Of a stretch of DNA of 64,000 nucleotides, positions 44,330-54,601 are shown one piece after another (position 1 is the stretch's first letter; each line of letters opens with the position of its first letter). The notes under the pieces were generated by a model that saw nothing but the letters and a program-made list of their open reading frames with translations, was not told the origin of the DNA and did not search any database. The DNA is from Staphylococcus capitis subsp. capitis. GTDB lineage: Bacteria > Bacillota > Bacilli > Staphylococcales > Staphylococcaceae. The position numbers and the translations under genes are program-made. Location of the stretch: the NCBI RefSeq assembly GCF_040739495.1, contig NZ_CP145263.1, positions 124,001 to 188,000 of the forward strand, written 5' to 3'.

Positions 44330-45872
44330 AGTACTCCAAATTGGAGGAAATGATTTAGAAAACCTTTTTGAAAATAAAAGAGAAGTCGAATGGGATTATA
44401 TAGATACGGCTGTATTTGATTTTGAAAGTGGTTATCTCGAAGCAGTAGAAGCTCTTATAGAACAAAACGGGGCATTTGATTTTGTGTTTACACAAGCGCT
44501 GTACTCTGAGTCACTTATCAATTTATTCAAAATCGTTAGCACGCCCTATAACACGGTGATAGACGAGGCATATTGGGATGTGCATTTTCAAGAAGAAAAG
44601 ATCGTTCAGCAGAATTTTATCAAACCTCTCAAGTATGATAATGAGGAAGATTTGCATCAGAAATTACAGGCGATAACATTTCCTGGGCAATATGGTGATA
44701 AGGTAACACCTATACATTGTCGTGTAAATACAGCGTTTATTGGTAAATACCAATTTAACGGTAATGAATCGTTAGAGATTTCGGGAAACTTTGGCGACCA
44801 ACTTACACCTCTTGTCACATGGAGTCGAAACATTATTGCTGATGAAAATAAAGTCAATCAAATATGGCCAGAATTTAAAATTGAAGGTGAAGTTAAGAAA
44901 CAGTATACGCTACGTATGATACCGGTCTACTCTACTGAGCAACCAGTTGAAACATTCATCTTTGAACAGAATGAATTAGACCAACCGATAGAGTTGCCTG
45001 CGAGACCGTATAAAGCTAATGTGAGTGTTTCTCTCAAAGCGCAAGGAGAAGGTAAGTTATATGTAGGTTCAATTCACAAGCGTTGGTCTAGGTTGGAATT
45101 AGGTCAATTTATTCTAGGAGGACAATGGTTTAGCGATAAAAACCGTAATGAGTTCTTTCATTACTTCAATCCAGGTGATTTTAAACCACCATTGAATGTG
45201 TATTTTAGTGGCTATAGAACTGCTGAAGGCTTCGAAGGTTTCTTTATGATGAACCGTTTGAATGCACCTTTCATTTTAATTAGTGATCCTCGAATTGAGG
45301 GTGGGGCCTTTTATTTAGGATCTGAAGATTATGAGAATGGCATTAAAGATGTCATCCTGGGTGCGTTAGATTATTTAGGTTTTACCCATGACCAATTGAT
45401 ACTTTCAGGATTATCAATGGGATCTTTTGGTGCTTTATATTATGCGACACGACTTCAGCCGGCAGCAGTGATAGTAGGTAAACCATTGATTAATGTCGGA
45501 ACGATTGCTAATAATATGAAGCTAGTCCGTCCTAACGACTTTGGTACATCTTTAGATGTTTTAAGATCTAATGAAGGCGGTATTTCTGAAAATGAAATCA
45601 ACCAACTTGATCAAAAATTTTGGAATCAAATACACAACAGTCAACTCACCCAGACAACATTTGCGATTGCATATATGGAGCACGATGATTATGATATCAA
45701 TGCCTTTCATGAATTATTACCAGTACTTACAAAACAATATGCGCGTGTAATGAGTAGAAGTGTACCAGGGAGACATAATGATGATTCTTCGACAATTACT
45801 AACTGGTTTATCAATTTTTATCATTTAATCATGGCACAACAATTTGGGAGAGAGTCACATGCAAGAAGCTAA
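44313..45872 (+). CDS. asp2: Asp2, accessory Sec system O-acetyltransferase
   Basis: A 519-aa protein. It starts MPRTFKVLQIGGNDLENLF and has a C-terminal alpha/beta-hydrolase domain with the nucleophile S368 in LSGLSMGSFGALYYA, and RHNDDSSTITNWF near the end supplying the candidate His. In streptococci Asp2 acetylates GlcNAc on the SRR adhesin and is needed for its export. The ATG at 44313 has the RBS gaaggtgatg inside the asp1 end; an upstream in-frame start is less well placed. It overlaps asp3 by 14 nt. Confidence 0.92.
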   Translation: MPRTFKVLQIGGNDLENLFENKREVEWDYIDTAVFDFESGYLEAVEALIEQNGAFDFVFTQALYSESLINLFKIVSTPYNTVIDEAYWDVHFQEEKIVQQNFIKPLKYDNEEDLHQKLQAITFPGQYGDKVTPIHCRVNTAFIGKYQFNGNESLEISGNFGDQLTPLVTWSRNIIADENKVNQIWPEFKIEGEVKKQYTLRMIPVYSTEQPVETFIFEQNELDQPIELPARPYKANVSVSLKAQGEGKLYVGSIHKRWSRLELGQFILGGQWFSDKNRNEFFHYFNPGDFKPPLNVYFSGYRTAEGFEGFFMMNRLNAPFILISDPRIEGGAFYLGSEDYENGIKDVILGALDYLGFTHDQLILSGLSMGSFGALYYATRLQPAAVIVGKPLINVGTIANNMKLVRPNDFGTSLDVLRSNEGGISENEINQLDQKFWNQIHNSQLTQTTFAIAYMEHDDYDINAFHELLPVLTKQYARVMSRSVPGRHNDDSSTITNWFINFYHLIMAQQFGRESHARS

Positions 45873-46431
45873 ACAATTTGAAGTGAAATGGCGATTAGTC
45901 AATCTAACTACATTTATGTATGGCACTAAGTTACATTTTAATAAAGATGATATTTATTTTGAAAATCCACTAATGCCTTCAGGTACAGTGATTCACAATT
46001 GGTATATGCTGACGAACTTTACAGAAGATCGTGTGAGTCCTAAACTTCCGATATTAAAAAAAGGACATCGTTACTTATTTAAATTTAATTTTCAAGTCGA
46101 GCCTGAAGGAGCAGCCTATTTCAAAATTAAGTTTTATCGTAAAAACAAAGAACAATTTGAATACAAAATTATTAAAAATAAGGAAGAAGAAATCGTTTAT
46201 TCGTTAGAAGCGCATTCTTATCAGTTGGAGTTAGTTAATGCTGGGATGGATCATCTTCACTTTCAAAATATAACGATTGTGGAGCTAGGAAATGGGACAT
46301 ACCGTAACTCAAGTACTGCAAAAGGCATTAACACTAAAGAGAAGTTTGAAATTATGAATCGTGTGATAAAAAATGCAAGAACGTATGACTTGGATGCACT
46401 TTCCGATGCTGGAGGTGAAAGCCGTGAATAG
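45859..46431 (+). CDS. asp3: Asp3, accessory Sec system carbohydrate-binding protein
   Basis: A 190-aa protein with the Asp3 pattern: [21 protein letters not shown], then [19 protein letters not shown] and [23 protein letters not shown]. It is a CBM-like beta-sandwich that binds unacetylated glycans within the Asp1-2-3 complex. The ATG at 45859 follows gggagagag within the end of asp2. It overlaps secA2 by 8 nt. Intact. Confidence 0.92.
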   Translation: MQEAKQFEVKWRLVNLTTFMYGTKLHFNKDDIYFENPLMPSGTVIHNWYMLTNFTEDRVSPKLPILKKGHRYLFKFNFQVEPEGAAYFKIKFYRKNKEQFEYKIIKNKEEEIVYSLEAHSYQLELVNAGMDHLHFQNITIVELGNGTYRNSSTAKGINTKEKFEIMNRVIKNARTYDLDALSDAGGESRE

Positions 46432-48814
46432 CGGTATTAACCCAATCATAAACAACATGAGATTGCGTCGAGTAAGTAAATCTTTAAATCAAATTAATGC
46501 ATTAAGCAATGAATATGCGAACTATACAGATGAACAATTAAAAGCGAAAACGTTACAATTTAAAGAACGGTTACAATCTAGTAAAACTACCTTGGACAAG
46601 TTATTGCCTGAAGCGTATGCCACTGTACGTGAAGCGTCGAAACGTGTGCTTGGAATGTACCCAAAGGATGTTCAAGTACTTGGAGCAATTGTCATGCACC
46701 AAGGTAATATTGCTGAGATGCAAACGGGTGAAGGTAAAACTTTAACGGCTACGATGCCACTGTATTTAAACGGGCTCACAGGAAAAGGTGCCTACCTTAT
46801 TACTACTAATGAATATCTTGCGAAACGTGATTATCAAGAGATGAAACCATTATATGAATGGCTTGGCCTTAGCGCATCTCTTGGCTTCGTCGATATACCA
46901 AACTATGAATATGAAGAAAATGAGAAGTATCATCTATATCATCATGATATCGTTTATACGACGAACGGACGTCTTGGCTTCGATTATTTAATTGATAATT
47001 TGGCTGACGATATACAAGCTAAATTTCTACCAGACTTAAATTTTGCAATTATTGATGAGGTCGACTCAATTATTCTAGATGCAGCTCAAACACCACTCGT
47101 TATTTCAGGTGCACCACGTGTACAATCTAATTTATTTCATATTGTTAAATCATTTGTAGAAACACTTGAAGAGGATGTTCATTTTCAAGTGAAATTTAAT
47201 AAAAAGGGAGTTTGGTTAACTGAAGAAGGGATAGAAGCGGCGAATCATTACTTTAAAGTAAATAATATGTACGAGAATCAACATTTTGATTTAGTCAGAA
47301 TTATCAACTTATCGCTTCGTGCAAAGTATTTATTTAAGTATAATTTGGATTATTTTATCTTTGATGGTGAAATCGTGTTAATTGATAGGATAACAGGGCG
47401 CATGTTACAGGGCACTAAACTACAGTCAGGTTTACATCAAGCGATTGAAGCGATTGAGGATGTTGAGATTTCTAGAGATATGAGTGTGATGGCGACGATT
47501 ACATTCCAAAACTTGTTTAAGCAATTTAATCAATTTTCCGGAATGACAGGGACCGGTAAACTAGGGGAAAAAGAATTCTTCGATTTATATTCAAAAATAG
47601 TGGTAGAAATCCCAACTAATAGTCCAATTAAACGTGACGATCGTCCAGATAGAGTCTTTGCGAATGGAAATATTAAGAATGAAGCGATTTTAAAAAGTGT
47701 CGTTGATATTCATCGCACCCAGCAACCAGTACTTCTTATTACTAGAACAGCTGAAGCTGCAGAATATTTCTCACAGCAATTATTCAAAAAAGACATACCT
47801 AACAACTTGCTTATCGCACAAAATGTTGCGAAAGAAGCACAAATGATAGCAGAAGCTGGGCAGTTATCAGCGGTAACAGTGGCGACAAGTATGGCTGGAC
47901 GAGATACTGATATTAAATTAGCTAAAGATGTCTTCGAAATTGGTGGATTAGCAGTCATAATTAATGAGCACATGGAAAATAGCCGTGTAGACCGTCAATT
48001 GAGAGGGCGTTCAGGACGTCAAGGAGACCCAGGATATTCTCAAATTTTCGTATCATTAGATGATTATTTGGTAAAACGTTGGAGTAATTCTAATTTAGTG
48101 GGAAATGAAAAACTACTAACGTTGGAATCTTCAAAATTAGAAAATAGTACACTATTCCAAAGACGAGTGAAGTCAATCGTTAATAAAGCGCAACGTGTTT
48201 CTGAAGAAACTGCCATGGTTAATAGAGAAATGGCTAATGAATTTGAAAAAAGTATTAGTATTCAGCGAGAAAAAATTTATGACTTAAGAGATCAAATTCT
48301 TGAGAGAGAACACTTTGAGGACTTTAACTTTGAACAAATAGCGCGAGACGTCTTTGCGAATGATATTAAATACAAAAAGTTAATCAACGAAGAAGCACTG
48401 ATTAATTACATTTATAAAAATTTAAGTTTTGTTTTTAATGAAACTGTTACAAATATAGACATTAAAAATCGTGAAGAGGTTATACAGTTTTTAATAAAAC
48501 AGTTTAAGCAACAACTTAATCATAATCTGAAAGAAGTATCTGACCCATACTTAAAACGCCGTTTTTTACAAAAGTCCTTTCTAAAAGCAATTGATAGTGA
48601 GTGGATAGAACAAGTGGATAACTTGCAACAACTTAAAACAAGTGTCAATAATCGACAAAATGGTCAACGAAACATCATTTATGAATATCATAAAGTTGCT
48701 TTAGAGACGTATGAATTAATGGCGAAGGACATCAAAAGAAAAATCATTCGAAATTTATGCTTAAGTATTCTAACATTCGATAAATCTGATGATATGGTCA
48801 TCCATTTTCCATAA
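46424..48814 (+). CDS. secA2: SecA2, accessory preprotein translocase ATPase
   Basis: A 796-aa SecA paralogue, the same length as I recall for S. aureus SecA2. It has Walker [16 protein letters not shown]-like [39 protein letters not shown] and [15 protein letters not shown]. It lacks the long C-terminal zinc-binding tail of SecA1. It drives export of the SRR glycoprotein through SecY2. The start is GTG 46424 behind ggaggtgaaag. Earlier in-frame codons would extend it into asp3 without an RBS. Intact in spite of the broken channel gene. Confidence 0.95.
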   Translation: MNSGINPIINNMRLRRVSKSLNQINALSNEYANYTDEQLKAKTLQFKERLQSSKTTLDKLLPEAYATVREASKRVLGMYPKDVQVLGAIVMHQGNIAEMQTGEGKTLTATMPLYLNGLTGKGAYLITTNEYLAKRDYQEMKPLYEWLGLSASLGFVDIPNYEYEENEKYHLYHHDIVYTTNGRLGFDYLIDNLADDIQAKFLPDLNFAIIDEVDSIILDAAQTPLVISGAPRVQSNLFHIVKSFVETLEEDVHFQVKFNKKGVWLTEEGIEAANHYFKVNNMYENQHFDLVRIINLSLRAKYLFKYNLDYFIFDGEIVLIDRITGRMLQGTKLQSGLHQAIEAIEDVEISRDMSVMATITFQNLFKQFNQFSGMTGTGKLGEKEFFDLYSKIVVEIPTNSPIKRDDRPDRVFANGNIKNEAILKSVVDIHRTQQPVLLITRTAEAAEYFSQQLFKKDIPNNLLIAQNVAKEAQMIAEAGQLSAVTVATSMAGRDTDIKLAKDVFEIGGLAVIINEHMENSRVDRQLRGRSGRQGDPGYSQIFVSLDDYLVKRWSNSNLVGNEKLLTLESSKLENSTLFQRRVKSIVNKAQRVSEETAMVNREMANEFEKSISIQREKIYDLRDQILEREHFEDFNFEQIARDVFANDIKYKKLINEEALINYIYKNLSFVFNETVTNIDIKNREEVIQFLIKQFKQQLNHNLKEVSDPYLKRRFLQKSFLKAIDSEWIEQVDNLQQLKTSVNNRQNGQRNIIYEYHKVALETYELMAKDIKRKIIRNLCLSILTFDKSDDMVIHFP

Positions 48815-48832
48815 ATAAAGAGGTGTAAAGGC

Positions 48833-50341
48833 ATGACGATTTATAATATAAATTTTGGTATTGGGTGGGCAAGTAGTGGGGTTGAATATGCGCAAGCCTA
48901 TCGAGCTCAGCTGCTTCGTCAACTCAACTATCCAATCAAGTTTGTGTTTTTAGATTTTATTCAATCTGAAAATATTCAAACTCTAACGAGTAATATTGGG
49001 TTCAAAGATGATGAAATTATCTGGTTATATCAATACTTCACAGACATTAATATCGCTCCCACTACATATACATTTAATGATTTAATATCAGAGCTTGGTA
49101 ACGAGGTCTCAAGTTATGAGCGAAATGGGAAAGTATTGAGACTGTATTTAGACAATAATGAGACTTTCGTTACATGCTATTTAAAAAATCCTGAAGAAAA
49201 CTATGTCGATCGTGCAGAATTTGTAGTGAATGGCATGTTAATTCGTAAAGATTTTTATAGTTATGTGCGTACATTTTCTGAGTATTATGCGCCGTATGAT
49301 AAGAGAGCTAAACTATATATGCGTCAATTCTATAATGAGGACGGATCAATTGCTTATAAAGAATACATAGATGATGAGGCACATGTATATGTATTTGATG
49401 ATGCACGTTTATATAGTAAAGAAGAATTTATCGCGTATTTTATTCGCAAACTTCACTTAGAAAGTGACGACATTGTCATTATTGATCGCGCTACAGATGT
49501 AGGCCAGGCTATTTTACAAAATAGGGGCGAAAGCAAAGTGGGTGTGGTTGTCCATGCCGAGCATTATAGTATGAACTCAACTGATGATACACATATTTTA
49601 TGGAATAATTATTATGAATATCAATTTGAGAATGCAAAATACATCGATTTCTTTATTACAGCAACAGATTTACAGAATAAGATATTAAACGAACAATTCA
49701 AAAATTATACGCATGATTCTCCTAGAATCAGAACGATACCAGTGGGTAGTCTACATCAATTAATCTATCCGCAAGAACCTAGAATGCCTTTCTCTATAAT
49801 CACTGCTTCGCGCTTAGCAAGTGAAAAACATGTGGATTGGATAGCCCTAGCAGTAATTAAAGCGAGAAAAGCGCTACCCGAATTAACATTTGATATTTAC
49901 GGCCATGGTCCTGAACAAGAAAGAATCGAGAATATAATCCAAGAACATCATGCTCAAGACTATATTCGGTTAAAAGGACACGTGAACCTTCAAGATGTCT
50001 ATCGTCATTATCAACTATTTGTTGCCGCTTCACAAAGTGAAGGCTTCGGTTTGACACTAATGGAAGCAGTAGGTTCAGGTCTAGGCATGATAGGATTTGA
50101 TGTCAATTATGGTAGTCCAACATTTATTAAAGATGCTCATAATGGTTACCTTATTCCTATTAACTTAGATAGAGAATCCATCAACGACGTCACAGATCAC
50201 ATGGCGACTAAGATCATCCAATATTTTGAAAAGGGCCCCTCACACCCGCACGATGTATCATACGAAATTGCTGAGGAGTTTAAGACAACTCATATAGTTG
50301 AAAAATGGGAACAATTAATTAAAGAGGTGCTACATGATTAA
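48833..50341 (+). CDS. gtfA: GtfA, O-GlcNAc transferase for the SRR adhesin
   Basis: A 502-aa GT4 family enzyme (GT-B fold). Key blocks: MTIYNINFGIGWASSGVEYAQAYRAQLL, FSIITASRLASEKHVDWIALAVIKA, LTFDIYGHGPEQERI and the nucleotide-sugar site ASQSEGFGLTLMEAVGSGLGMIGFDVNYG (E-x7-E). With GtfB it adds the first GlcNAc to serine or threonine in the SRR domains before export. RBS aagaggtg; it overlaps gtfB by 8 nt. Confidence 0.95.
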   Translation: MTIYNINFGIGWASSGVEYAQAYRAQLLRQLNYPIKFVFLDFIQSENIQTLTSNIGFKDDEIIWLYQYFTDINIAPTTYTFNDLISELGNEVSSYERNGKVLRLYLDNNETFVTCYLKNPEENYVDRAEFVVNGMLIRKDFYSYVRTFSEYYAPYDKRAKLYMRQFYNEDGSIAYKEYIDDEAHVYVFDDARLYSKEEFIAYFIRKLHLESDDIVIIDRATDVGQAILQNRGESKVGVVVHAEHYSMNSTDDTHILWNNYYEYQFENAKYIDFFITATDLQNKILNEQFKNYTHDSPRIRTIPVGSLHQLIYPQEPRMPFSIITASRLASEKHVDWIALAVIKARKALPELTFDIYGHGPEQERIENIIQEHHAQDYIRLKGHVNLQDVYRHYQLFVAASQSEGFGLTLMEAVGSGLGMIGFDVNYGSPTFIKDAHNGYLIPINLDRESINDVTDHMATKIIQYFEKGPSHPHDVSYEIAEEFKTTHIVEKWEQLIKEVLHD

Positions 50342-51671
50342 TTTATTCGAGAATTATGATAGTAATACCCGTGAGTTACATGAATCACTTAAAATAGCTG
50401 GCTATCATCCTTTTACAATTGTATTAAATGATGATGGTTTCTTACCGGATGAAGTGACTTCACCTTATCAATACTTTGCAAATTATCAAATCTATGATGA
50501 TGACAAACCTGCATTTTTTAATGATGTAACTACACCGCCCTTTTGGGAAATAAAAGGAAACGGTACGATGGCTCAAGTCATAGACATGGGCGAGTTGCGA
50601 GGTAAAATATTCTATAAAGAAAATTATAAAACGAGAGTCGTAAGTTATGTAGAATGGTTAGATAAACACCAACGACTTCGTTCGGTCGAGTACTACACAA
50701 AAGAAGGATTCAAATACGCTGAAAAGGTCTATGATTTGTCCGGTACACCCATATTAAAAAAATATGTGGATAGAAATGGTAAAGAAGTTATATACGAAAA
50801 CTATGTGACTCAAAATATAGTTTTGGATTACAGAGGGAAGTCTTATTTCTTTGAAACGACGAAAGAATTTATAGCATTTTATTTAAATGAACTAAATATT
50901 GATTATAAACAAGTCGTTATTAATTCCCTTTCAACACCGTTTATTACGCTTTATCATCAACCTATTGCGCAACAAGTCGTGTTATTTTGGCAAGAACAGT
51001 CTCATGGGCATGTCCCGGGGAATATGAAATTAATGTTTGAGCCAAATAATTTCAGCCAGTTTTCAGTAATTATTCCTGAAAGAGAAGAGTATCAAATGGT
51101 TACTAATCAACTGAATTCAACTGAAAATCAATTCGTATATCCTTCTGGGTATTTATATAGTAAAAAGAAAGAAAATCAATTATCAAAAAATATTTTAATT
51201 CTAACTAATTCCGATCAAATTCCGCATTTAGAGGCATTAATACAACGACATGATGATTTTAACTTTCACATTGGTGCAGTGACAGAAATGTCTACTGTAC
51301 TTACAAGCCTAGAACACTATCCGAATGCGAAACTTTATCCGACAATTAAAAGAGATATGGTAGAGGAACTTTATCAACGATGTGATATTTATCTAGATAT
51401 TAACGAAGGTGGGGAAATATTGAATGCTGTTAGAACAGCATTTGATTATAATTTACTCATACTTGGGTATAAAGAGACTGCACACCATTTAACTATGACT
51501 TCACCATCACACTTATTTTCAGCTGAAAATGTTGCAGAATTGAGCCGAGTACTTACTGAGGTAGGTTCTAATAAAGATATATTTAAAGATAAACTTGATC
51601 AACAGTCGTCTCACGCGAATGAAGTCTCGGTTTCAACATTTAAGACGGCACTCAATCAAGCATTGAATTAA
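50334..51671 (+). CDS. gtfB: GtfB, stabilising partner of GtfA
   Basis: A 445-aa protein of the GtfB/Gtf2 family. It opens MINLFENYDSNTRELHESLKIAGYHPFTIVLNDDGFLPD and ends with a GT-B-like half (KNILILTNSDQIPHLEALIQ ... VRTAFDYNLLILGYKETAHH). It is a catalytically silent chaperone-like subunit that binds the acceptor and stabilises GtfA. It overlaps gtfA by 8 nt with the RBS agaggtg inside it. It closes the accessory-Sec locus. Confidence 0.94.
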   Translation: MINLFENYDSNTRELHESLKIAGYHPFTIVLNDDGFLPDEVTSPYQYFANYQIYDDDKPAFFNDVTTPPFWEIKGNGTMAQVIDMGELRGKIFYKENYKTRVVSYVEWLDKHQRLRSVEYYTKEGFKYAEKVYDLSGTPILKKYVDRNGKEVIYENYVTQNIVLDYRGKSYFFETTKEFIAFYLNELNIDYKQVVINSLSTPFITLYHQPIAQQVVLFWQEQSHGHVPGNMKLMFEPNNFSQFSVIIPEREEYQMVTNQLNSTENQFVYPSGYLYSKKKENQLSKNILILTNSDQIPHLEALIQRHDDFNFHIGAVTEMSTVLTSLEHYPNAKLYPTIKRDMVEELYQRCDIYLDINEGGEILNAVRTAFDYNLLILGYKETAHHLTMTSPSHLFSAENVAELSRVLTEVGSNKDIFKDKLDQQSSHANEVSVSTFKTALNQALN

Positions 51672-51774
51672 AAATGCTAAGTATTACGTTGTTAAACTTA
51701 CAGAGTTGTAATTTTAAGCATTATATCTTAAATTGTGTGCAATGATATGTTTAGATATAACTGAGGTGAAAAAA

Positions 51775-52134
51775 ATGAACAATTTTGATGAAAGATATGA
51801 TGAAAGACATAATGAAAAAGCTAATAATGTATTAGGCGCTTTAAGTTATCTTAGTGTGTTTTTTGCACCTGTGTTATTCCCACTCGTTGTATGGATTATA
51901 GCGAAACCACCAGGTTCTACTCATTCTAGAAATGCTTTATTTAATCATATTTTCACTTGGCTATTTGTAGCTATTGGATTGTTAAGCTTTATGATTATTC
52001 CAGCGTTATTTGATAGTGCGCATTCTGGAATAGGAATAACAATTGCATTTATCGTTGCAGCAATTTTCTTTATATGGGCAATTGTCCTATTCTTTACAAA
52101 TATAATCAGAGGTATTAAATTACTCATTATTTAA
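51775..52134 (+). CDS. DUF4870 membrane protein
   Basis: A 119-aa protein with a charged N terminus (MNNFDERYDERHNEKANN) and three hydrophobic segments: VLGALSYLSVFFAPVLFPLVVWIIA, HIFTWLFVAIGLLSFMIIP and GITIAFIVAAIFFIWAIVLFF. This is the DUF4870/YtaB-like pattern (HSRNALFNHI loop). Function unknown. The ATG at 51775 follows gaggtgaaa; an upstream in-frame start 42 nt earlier has no RBS. The terminator is at 52146-52179. Confidence 0.85.
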   Translation: MNNFDERYDERHNEKANNVLGALSYLSVFFAPVLFPLVVWIIAKPPGSTHSRNALFNHIFTWLFVAIGLLSFMIIPALFDSAHSGIGITIAFIVAAIFFIWAIVLFFTNIIRGIKLLII

Positions 52135-52145
52135 TTTATTTAAGA

Positions 52146-52179
52146 AGAGTTGGAGCGTTTAGTTCCAACTCTTTTTTTA
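52146..52179 (+). terminator. Terminator of the DUF4870 gene
   Basis: A 9-bp perfect stem (52146-52154 with 52164-52172) followed by T7. Confidence 0.9.
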
Positions 52180-52241
52180 TGTAATTTAAAAGAGCTTGTC
52201 GATGATCAATCGAAAAGCCCATTTTTTAAATAAAATAGTTA

Positions 52242-52589
52242 TTATTTTCTAGCAGAAATCTTTTTATGAATCAAAATAACTAAGCCCAAAACGAGCGCTA
52301 TAATTCCTGCCATAACAGGAGAATGAGATATAGATTTACCTGTTTCAGGAAGTGTGGATTTTGATGTCGTTTGATAAATAGGATGTTTATGTTCTACTGC
52401 GTTGGATTTAAAAAAATATGGCTCTGAACTGGCATCTTTTGAATCATCTTTTAATGAATGTAGTTGTAATTGATTCATTGTTTGATTCTCATTAGGAGTT
52501 GCGGCAGATACTGGTTGATTGCATACCACAAGAAAAGCGAGAGTAATTAAGACAATACTAATAGTGCAAGTGACAAATTTTTGAGTCAA
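52242..52589 (-). CDS. Small LPXTG cell-wall-anchored protein
   Basis: A 115-aa protein. A signal peptide (FVTCTISIVLITLAFLVVC...VSA-AT) is followed by only ~45 mature residues (NQTMNQLQLHSLKDDSKDASSEPYFF), then LPETG, a hydrophobic stretch (VMAGIIALVLGLVILI) and a basic tail (HKKISARK). It is a complete sortase A substrate but too short to hold a folded adhesive domain. It starts at TTG 52589 behind aaggagaga. It lies at the end of the SRR locus on the opposite strand. Function unknown. Confidence 0.8.
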   Translation of the reverse strand: MTQKFVTCTISIVLITLAFLVVCNQPVSAATPNENQTMNQLQLHSLKDDSKDASSEPYFFKSNAVEHKHPIYQTTSKSTLPETGKSISHSPVMAGIIALVLGLVILIHKKISARK

Positions 52590-53005
52590 AATAATCTCTC
52601 CTTAAAAATTTAAAATCTATACATCAGAGAAATATAATAAAAGTCTCCCAAGAAGCATTGTTTAAAGTACAACAAATTTACAAATCATTCACGTTCTCTA
52701 TGTATAATAAATAAGATATCACAAGCTATTTATGAACTCCTGTGTATGAGATATCAAATCTATGACAAAATTGTTACTTTGATATTTATAGTAATATTTA
52801 AGATTTTTGAAATTATACAAAATATACAAAAATGTAGATTGGAAGAAAACAATATTGATTTTACAAGATAATATAATAAAATAAAAAGGTGGGCATGCTT
52901 TAATGTGTTGCAACGCATATGTTAATAAGTATCGCATAAAGAATTTAGTCTTATATATAATCCTTATTAACTATTTTTAATTTAATTAATAAAGGAGGGA
53001 AAATT
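52590..53005. other. Intergenic region with a possible 25-aa ORF
   Basis: An AT-rich 416-nt gap. A plus-strand ATG at 52903 with aaaggtggg upstream opens a 25-codon frame (MCCNAYVNKYRIKNLV start, hydrophobic end) to 52980. Spacing to the RBS is long and no homologue is known to me. Nothing else is recognised. Confidence 0.25.
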
Positions 53006-53353
53006 ATGAATGAAATGCAAAAAGTTAGACCTACAAATCGAGTTGCTGAAATGGTGTTAGGGATCATGGGTAGTATATTTGGTATATTAGGTGGTTTGTT
53101 CGCTATTATGCTCCAAGGTGTTAGTTCTCAACTTGACACTGATGGTGGCAATGTAGGTGGATTAGGCGTAGCAGTAATTATTACTTGCATTATAACTCTT
53201 ATTTTAAGTTGTATTATTAACAAAAAAAGAGTTTTAATTGGTGTGCTTTTAATCATTGGTGGAATCCTAAACTTTATTTTTATTAGTTTTTTTGGAATTC
53301 TTTCAGGAATCTTGATTTTAGTAGCAGGCATACTAGCGTTGGTAAGAAAATAA
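53006..53353 (+). CDS. DUF4064-like membrane protein
   Basis: A 115-aa protein with a short polar N terminus (MNEMQKVRPTNRVAEMV) and three or four hydrophobic segments: LGIMGSIFGILGGLFAIML, VAVIITCIITLILSCII and VLLIIGGILNFIFISFFGILSGILILVAGILALV. It fits the DUF4064 family of small Gram-positive membrane proteins with no known role. RBS aaaggaggg. A hairpin follows at 53475-53507. Confidence 0.8.
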   Translation: MNEMQKVRPTNRVAEMVLGIMGSIFGILGGLFAIMLQGVSSQLDTDGGNVGGLGVAVIITCIITLILSCIINKKRVLIGVLLIIGGILNFIFISFFGILSGILILVAGILALVRK

Positions 53354-53474
53354 ATCGGTTAATAAAAATTGACTTTAATTTCTTAATAACATAACAAGTG
53401 CATTATTTTACAAGGATTCGCGATATATATTTGTGAGTAATTGAAATAATGATAATTAAATTTTACTAAATAAT

Positions 53475-53515
53475 AACCTCTATATTGTTAACAACGATAT
53501 GGAGGTTTATTTTAT
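53475..53515 (+). terminator. Terminator after the DUF4064 gene
   Basis: A stem aacctctatat / atatggaggtt with one G-T pair (53475-53485 with 53497-53507), then a T-rich tail. Confidence 0.7.
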
Positions 53516-53640
53516 TTATATATTAATATAGCAATAGCAAGTCACTTTGGAGTATGCAGTCAATCAAATAGCAACACATTCTTTATATCATTTGTTATTT
53601 AATCTTAGTTAAATGCTACAATGTATACGAGGTGATAGAG

Positions 53641-54120
53641 TTGGACATCGTATATCTTGTAGGCGGATGTTTATGGGGTACAGAAGCCTTTTTTAAAACG
53701 ATACCTGGCGTGATTAATACTGAGGCAGGAAGGGTTAATGGAACTACAAATAACTTAGATGGCCCGTACGACGGGTATGCAGAATGTGTAAAAGTTGAAT
53801 TTAACTCAAATCAAGTAACCATTAAAGAGTTAATGAGTTATCTCTTTGAAGTGATAGATCCATATAGCTTGAATAAACAAGGACAAGATGTAGGTGAAAA
53901 ATATCGTACCGGTATATATAGTGATGATTCTAATCACTTAAATGAAGCTCGCGATTTTATTGATAGTAGATCAGACGCACAACGAATTATGGTGGAAGTT
54001 AAACCATTATTAAACTATGTGAAAAGTGCTGAAGAACATCAAGATCATCTTGATAAGCATCCTGAAGATCAATATCTTTGTCATGTTCCTGAATCACTTT
54101 TAAATAAATATAAAAAGTAA
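53641..54120 (+). CDS. msrA: Peptide-methionine (S)-S-oxide reductase
   Basis: A 159-aa MsrA. The catalytic Cys lies in VGGCLWGTEAFFKTIPGV, where Leu replaces the usual Phe of GCFWG. GPYDGYAECVKVEFN, FEVIDPYSLNKQGQDVGEKYRTGIY and YVKSAEEHQDHLDKHPEDQYLC complete the domain. It reduces the S-epimer of methionine sulfoxide with thioredoxin. The most likely start is TTG 53641, 5 nt after gaggtga; GTG 53632 overlaps that RBS. Staphylococci usually carry several msrA genes. Confidence 0.93.
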   Translation: MDIVYLVGGCLWGTEAFFKTIPGVINTEAGRVNGTTNNLDGPYDGYAECVKVEFNSNQVTIKELMSYLFEVIDPYSLNKQGQDVGEKYRTGIYSDDSNHLNEARDFIDSRSDAQRIMVEVKPLLNYVKSAEEHQDHLDKHPEDQYLCHVPESLLNKYKK

Positions 54121-54231
54121 ATTTATTAACTAAAGTATCAAGAAGATATGTAAAATGCATTTAGAGTTATGAAGAAGTATTTAAATAATAAATAAACTCC
54201 CCGCCGATACGGAGAGTCTTAATTTTAACTC

Positions 54232-54588
54232 TTATCTTTTAGAAGTGAAAGTATCTAATAAGCTTAAAGTAGCTAAACCTAGTAAATCAAGGGCATGTTG
54301 AGCACCTTTTTTACCGTGGCCAGCTTCAAAGTGTTTATAAGTTGCAACACCTAATACTGAAATAGTAGCAAGTGAACCTAGACGTGAGATGTTTTTGTTT
54401 AAGAAACTTGCAGCGAATAATGCAGCTGCAGTAGCTTCAACACCACCCGCTACTTTAACTGAACTAGCTGGTAAACCGAATGTATTAGTGAAAGTATCCA
54501 CCATACCTTGGTCACCTTGTAATTTTGGTTTGCTTGCATTGTATAATTCTTTAGCAAGTTTTAAATTTGTAGCATAACGTAAAATCAT
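54232..54588 (-). CDS. DoxX family membrane protein
   Basis: A 118-aa protein. It opens MILRYATNLKLAKELYNASKPKLQG and has four weakly hydrophobic helices (VKVAGGVEATAAALFAASFL, LGSLATISVLGVATYKHF, HALDLLGLATLSLLDTF), the DoxX-like pattern. Members link to redox or thiol-stress complexes in other bacteria. The ATG at 54588 has the strong RBS aggaggaaatat; a start 27 nt upstream overlaps it. It follows the monooxygenase gene by 13 nt, so the two form an operon. Confidence 0.8.
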   Translation of the reverse strand: MILRYATNLKLAKELYNASKPKLQGDQGMVDTFTNTFGLPASSVKVAGGVEATAAALFAASFLNKNISRLGSLATISVLGVATYKHFEAGHGKKGAQHALDLLGLATLSLLDTFTSKR

Positions 54589-54601
54589 AAAATATTTCCT
54601 C

